The position numbers and the translations under genes are program-made. A DNA stretch of 11,587 nt from Diaporthe sp. PMI_573. Taxonomy: Eukaryota > Ascomycota > Sordariomycetes > Diaporthales > Diaporthaceae. The stretch covers positions 1 to 11,587 of the forward strand of contig JAJTUP010000214.1 in NCBI GenBank assembly GCA_021399435.1. Direction: 5' to 3'. Below, piece after piece: positions 8,030 to 11,587 of the stretch. Under the pieces are notes generated by a model that was not told the DNA's origin, did not search any database, and was given only the letters and a program-made list of their open reading frames with translations. How positions within the stretch are numbered: the first letter of the stretch is position 1; every line of letters begins with the position of its first letter.

Positions 8030-8905
8030 CTCTAGTAGTTGCCTAAGAAAGGCCTTAAACAATGAAGAGTTATTAATGATCCTGATCTAAAGTCACGGAT
8101 TATCAGAAACATACATACTCCTTTAAGTTATCAAGGACGAGATATAACATATTTTTAAATCTACGCTATATATTACTAGAAGGATATATATACTAATATT
8201 AAAAACACTATTACTAAATACCTAAAGTATGCAAGGTGGAGTATTAGAGTTTATAACGACGGAATTATTCCAACTATTCCTAACTAGCTATTTATAAAAA
8301 TTTATATCAATGTCTAATACTTACCTTCTAATCAGGGCTACAATAAGTTAGTAGAAGCCCGCTATAACCTTACTAGCTAGGTTGAAGCTATACCTCTCAG
8401 AATTACTAATATTAAGAATATAAAGAGGTTTTTCATCTAGTATATCCTGCTTAAGTAGGGGCTACCTTTCAAAGCTATTATTAACAGAGGTAGAGAGAAT
8501 ATGGGGGAATTTACATAATACCTTCGACTAATTAGAGTCAGACAAATCCTTCTCTTAGTATACAACCTATAAGTAAATGAAATTATTAAACATAGATACT
8601 TTACTCTTATAGCCACGTTGACTAAAATGATAGAAGATGGCGTAAAAGGATAGAGATATATTCTTCTATACGCCCTCTTTTCTAATCATACATCATTAAG
8701 GTATTTATATAAGAAAAGCCCATTCTATCTCCTTTATAGATATAATCCTATTATTCTAATAGAAACCGATATTCCGACCTAGAGAGTACAAGTATAGGAA
8801 CCTTATATATTACCTCAAGAGGCTTTACACTATTGCCTTAGATCCCTATTTAATCTAGTAGAAGACATAGAGCTAGCGCGATAGTCTATTACTAAATTTA
8901 GGAAA
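8030..8905 (+). pseudogene. pol: Retrotransposon integrase relic
   Basis: Would have joined the cDNA to the host chromosome. The zinc-binding N-terminal domain is visible at about 8105-8240: one His (CAT, about 8111) is kept, while the second His and at least one Cys appear as Tyr. In the core, the three catalytic acids are all changed: Asn at 8309-8311, Asn at 8483-8485 and Lys at 8588-8590, where Asp, Asp and Glu are expected. The block around the third (Asn-Glu-Ile-Ile-Lys-His) and the later Ser-Pro-Phe-Tyr-Leu-Leu-Tyr-Arg-Tyr block (about 8717-8743) match fungal Ty3/gypsy integrase. Several in-frame stops are present. Position after RNase H fixes the Ty3/gypsy assignment. Confidence 0.8.
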
Positions 8906-9360
8906 CAAGCTACTAGTAGAGACACTTACTATAAATTTTCAAGACTAACGCCTTTAAAGGAAGAAGACCTTATTCTTATTATCAATAAGCAACAAAAAAC
9001 TAATCACTCCTTATTTAGGAAGCTAACATACTAATAGTTTAGTCTATACATCATCAACTCTATTTCCCTAAACAATATATACAAGCTTTAAATACTAGAT
9101 AGAGCTAAAGTTAGTAGGATATATTTACCTTAAAGGTTAAAGAAGTTTATTAAATATAATGAAATTTAGGAGCTAGAAGTACTACTACTATGGATAGAAA
9201 ACCTACCTAAGATGGAAACCATAGGCTATAAGCTCCAGTAAACATAACTATATAATACTTTTCTAGACCCATTCTCGTCTATTACTAATATAGAGATTAA
9301 GGATAATAGAGAAGATTCTAATCAGTATTAAGACTTTTTAGATATTTTACCTTAATAAAT
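8906..9360 (+). pseudogene. C-terminal tail of integrase/pol relic
   Basis: The pol phase continues past the integrase core. A block at about 8951-9000 (Pro-Leu-Lys-Glu-Glu-Asp-Leu-Ile-Leu) resembles the small beta-barrel segment that follows the core in Ty3/gypsy integrases, and Ile-Tyr-Lys-Leu near 9077-9088 fits the same segment. A Glu/Asp-rich tail follows. The true stop cannot be told from RIP-made stops; readable sequence fades by about 9360. I do not see a clear chromodomain. Confidence 0.5.
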
Positions 9361-9607
9361 ACCTATAGACATCTTATAGTTAATAAAACCTATTTCTACA
9401 TCTTCCTCTAAAGACTCAGAAACCTTACATTCCAGCATTATAATATAATCTTGAATATAGTAGCTACCTTGCTAACTACTATAATTCAACTAGTATATTA
9501 ACATTCTAATAGTTAGGATAAACAACCCTTACTAATCAGATTATCAGCTTATTTCTTAAATACTTTATTTTCATTTAAATATAATTTCATCTTCGTTTTA
9601 TTATCCT
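9361..9607. other. AT-rich gap between pol and polypurine tract
   Basis: About 250 bases with no readable frame in any phase. It would correspond to the 3' untranslated part of the retroelement before the polypurine tract. Confidence 0.4.
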
Positions 9608-9619
9608 AGGGGGGAGGGA
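9608..9619 (+). other. Polypurine tract of the retrotransposon
   Basis: Twelve purines in a row (AGGGGGGAGGGA), conspicuous in AT-rich DNA and placed downstream of pol. In LTR elements such a tract primes plus-strand DNA synthesis and directly precedes the 3' LTR. RIP would leave a G-run largely intact because it lacks CpA and TpG. Confidence 0.7.
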
Positions 9620-9861
9620 TACTCCTATCTATAACATACTAAGACTAGCAGTCCGTTATAAACTAATTATTTTCTTTACGTCTAAACATTTTTTTTTTTA
9701 CTAAGCTTCTTTTCTTTCATTTATTACCCTATAACATTTACTTTACTCTAATTAGAGCCTAGTTCACATTCATTTTACCATTATATAATGTATAAAATTT
9801 GAAATTAATTACTTATTACGAGAGTAGAGAGTAGTAGTTCTATAAACTTAACGTTTGTTAC
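9620..9861 (+). repeat. Probable 3' LTR of the retrotransposon
   Basis: The left edge is set by the polypurine tract: TA at 9620-9621 could be a RIP-mutated TG terminus; TATAAC at 9630 is another possible start. TATATAA (9782-9788) and TATAAAA (9791-9797) are candidate promoter elements inside the LTR. The right edge is put at GTTAC (9857-9861), because a separate - strand relic begins to be readable there. No second copy is present in the window, so neither edge is verified. Confidence 0.45.
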
Positions 9862-10265
9862 CTTATATAACCTTTTACCCTGATTCTTTTCCCAAATTAC
9901 TCCTAGGACCTCTTCTCTTTAGGCTTTAGCTTCTTAGGTCTAGGCTAAAAACCCTTTACCTTTCTAATTACTTCCTCCCTTATTTCATCAAAGTTAAATT
10001 CCTTGTTAACTTAGGTATATTTACCTAAGGTAAGTTCTAATCAAGGAGCACCTTCAAATTCATAATTAAGTAGAGTAGTAGCAGCCTTAATAGTAGGAAT
10101 GTAGGAATCCTTATTAAAAGTATAGTTACTACCTTTAACATAGTAAAGATAGTTAGTATACACGCCCTTCTTAAAACCAGGGATGCTTTAGTACTTAAAG
10201 AAAGGGACCATGACGGGGACCCCATTGTTAAAGTTCCGGGATATACACGCAAGACAGTACTCACA
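9861..10265 (-). pseudogene. Unidentified RIP-degraded coding relic with cysteine motif
   Basis: I do not recognise the protein. Reading leftward from 10265, one phase gives about 130 protein-like codons with about seven stops, mostly TAA and TAG. It opens with Cys-Glu-Tyr-Cys-Leu-Ala-Cys (10245-10265), which looks like a metal-binding start. A Val-Pro-Val-Met-Val-Pro-Phe-Phe block and, further on, Tyr codons in a C-x2-C-like spacing (about 10150-10166) follow; these Tyr could be RIP-changed Cys. A charged helix-like segment and a very basic Pro/Lys tail (about 9905-9950) close the readable part. The longest open frame nearby, 10037-10264, is in another phase and reads as hydrophobic low-complexity sequence, so I take it as a shadow. 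The frame may extend upstream with a shift near 10310. Confidence 0.4.
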
Positions 10266-11424
10266 AAGAGAAGCGTTTTCGATAACTAAAAAAGGTAATA
10301 AAGAGGGCAGGAGCATGACGCCTGTTGTCTAATTAGTATAGGTTAGACATATACTTCCTATATAGCTTACTATTAATCTTCTTAACGAAAACCTCATTCA
10401 CACCCGTTTACATTAGTATTTAGAGGGTACTTGTAAAGGAACTTACAATCCTCGTTTAATACAAAAGAAGCTAAAAAGGTTAATTAGAATCTTCTTAATA
10501 GTAGGCTTAGATAGGAGCTACGTAACATACTAGTTTTACGCTATGGCTAATCAGGGTATGGATAGAGATGTTTTAGGTAAAGGAAGTATAGAGTTTAGAC
10601 TTGAGGATAACATTCTACAGGAGTATACCTTGGTTTATAAGGTAGTATAAATACCATGGTTATGATTAGTTTAGAGTAATCAGCCTTATATAAGGGATGT
10701 AGGGGCTCCTGCTTACTTTCCTCCTTTCCCTTTCCTTCTTATCGAGATTCTAGGGAGCGTGGAAGAATTTTAGGGGTAAGAGAAGGAAGATGGTGGTATA
10801 GGAGTAAGATTGGTTTAGGAAGCTTGTTTAGTGTCTAATTAGAGTAATAAAGTAATGCCCTAAGTAGTAGAAGTTCGTATAAGAGAAGGTTGAATGGAAT
10901 TAGTAAAAGGAGGGGAGGTTTTAAAGAGTATAAGAGAGTACCTAAGAGGCCTGGTAATTTACTAACCTTAGCTACTTACTGAACGAATATTTGGACTACT
11001 CTAATACCTGAAGGAAAGAAAAGGGATGGGAAGTGATTGATAGACGTGAGTAATTTATAAAAGTAGTACGTCTACTAGTTGTATAAAAACCCTAATACTT
11101 AATATGACCTTTCCTTAAAACCTTTTCAATAATACTCATAAACTCTTTTAGCTACTTTCTAGTTTCTCATTACTATATCTAAGCCTTTAGTGGTACTAAA
11201 GAACTGATTTGGGCAAGACAGAATTACTACATTTTGTCCTTTTCATAACCTTCGAGCAGTAGAGCTATCCTTTTTTAATATCAACCTTTTTACTTAATTA
11301 CCTAATGGTATTCCCTAGGGGTACAAGCTTTCTTGCTACTTTTCCTATACTTTACTCTTCCTTTTCATTACTTACTTAATTCCCTTACACTTCTTACTAT
11401 ACTTGCAAGTAATTAGAAGCTACC
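10266..11424. other. AT-rich RIP-altered DNA without a supportable gene
   Basis: Short protein-like stretches occur on the - strand near 10270-10440, probably upstream parts of the cysteine relic, but two phases compete. From about 10450 on I see no convincing frame on either strand. A 25-base pure pyrimidine tract lies at 10716-10740 and a G/A-rich stretch near 10903-10920. Some of this may be a further degraded LTR or leader for the frame starting at 11425, but nothing proves it. Confidence 0.4.
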
Positions 11425-11587
11425 ATGAGCAATAGGTAGTCTAGAAGGGGTGGGTCTAGCCGTCGTTCTGGGTCTAACTTCTACATAACTAGGACTTTAT
11501 AGGCAGCTCCCCCTGCTGTGGATCTCCCAGACTCTGCCTAGTGTTTCCTTGGGGGAGGAAATCAACCTAGAGGAAATTAACCTAGAT
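11425..11587 (+). pseudogene. Start of an unidentified broken frame, truncated by the window end
   Basis: An ATG in good fungal context (CTACCATGAGC) opens a phase of 54 codons to the window end. The N-terminus is rich in Ser, Arg and Gly (start Met-Ser-Asn-Arg, then SRRGGSSRRSGSNF after a TAG), followed by Ala/Pro-rich and Gly-rich parts. Four TAG or TAA codons interrupt it at positions where Gln (CAG or CAA) would be natural, so it also carries RIP marks, but more lightly: the region is visibly less AT-rich than the rest. Basic Ser/Arg-rich starts occur in gag-like proteins of fungal retroelements, but also elsewhere; I do not assign a family. Confidence 0.4.

Larger units (their letters stand above)
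480..9861 (+). mobile_element. RIP-inactivated Ty3/gypsy LTR retrotransposon, interrupted by a DNA transposon
   Basis: A degenerate Ty3/gypsy element with the order gag, protease, reverse transcriptase, RNase H, integrase. That order separates it from Ty1/copia, where integrase precedes reverse transcriptase. The coding phase has first bases at positions divisible by 3 before the inserted transposon. After it the phase has remainder 2, which is what removing 2327 bp (element plus one TA) predicts. The phase persists to about 9360. Stops are nearly all TAG or TAA, as expected from CAG, CAA or TGG after C-to-T or G-to-A transitions; TGA is rare. I saw no frameshift in the parts traced, although 4400-6400 was read less closely. 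A polypurine tract and a candidate LTR follow. The 5' LTR was not found, so the left limit is only where the gag phase becomes readable. Confidence 0.85.

Noticed and set aside
10010..10029. Inverted repeat with 8-bp arms (CTTAGGTA) and 4-base loop
   Set aside because: Lies in the coding phase of the antisense relic. TpA-rich RIP DNA makes such short hairpins common by chance, and no T-run or other terminator sign follows.
10037..10264. Open frame of 75 residues on the - strand starting at GTG
   Set aside because: Its translation is hydrophobic low-complexity Leu/Ile/Thr. The neighbouring phase, though interrupted, gives a far more protein-like sequence with a cysteine motif.
10716..10740. 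25-base pyrimidine tract, a possible antisense polypurine tract
   Set aside because: No LTR-like sequence or matching pol relic is found beside it, so it cannot be supported as a priming site.
1..11587. CRISPR arrays, tRNA or rRNA genes, bacterial promoters or terminators
   Set aside because: No regularly spaced repeats, no tRNA or rRNA sequence was recognised, and the content is clearly that of a fungal nuclear genome.

Overview
The window looks like a transposon graveyard in a filamentous ascomycete (Pezizomycotina). Nearly everything outside 1482-3806 is very AT-rich. TpA is hugely over-represented, CpA and TpG are scarce, and the only coding-like frames are broken almost solely by TAG and TAA where Gln or Trp codons are expected. 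That is the signature of repeat-induced point mutation (RIP), a genome defence of this group. No host gene, tRNA, rRNA or CRISPR array was seen.

Layout. 1-479 is RIP-altered DNA with a possible broken frame I cannot identify. About 480-9861 is the corpse of a Ty3/gypsy LTR retrotransposon on the + strand. Its gag, protease, reverse transcriptase, RNase H, integrase and C-terminal tail can be followed in one reading phase to roughly 9360. A polypurine tract (9608-9619) and a probable 3' LTR (about 9620-9861) follow. No 5' LTR was recognised. From 9861 a second relic with retained cysteines runs on the - strand to about 10265. 10266-11424 holds no gene I can support. At 11425 a third broken frame begins on the + strand and leaves the window; here base composition becomes less AT-rich.

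Inside gag, at a TA dinucleotide, sits a complete and apparently undamaged DNA transposon of the Fot1/pogo type (Tc1-mariner superfamily). It spans 1482-3806 (2325 bp), has TA target duplications, long inverted repeats starting ACGT, and an uninterrupted 560-residue transposase on the - strand. Its base composition is balanced and it shows no RIP damage, so it most likely landed after the retroelement had been mutated.

The only gene likely to make a working protein is this transposase (psq-type HTH, CENP-B-type HTH, DD35D nuclease, coiled coil, basic stretch, CCHC zinc knuckle). It would act on the element's own ends. The more unusual details are a 24-bp perfect palindrome repeated inside both ends, inverted repeats that decay inward in steps, and an 18-bp in-frame direct repeat bracketing the zinc-knuckle tail and the stop codon. 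I found no convincing new biological system; the interest lies in these details and in the clear RIP record.
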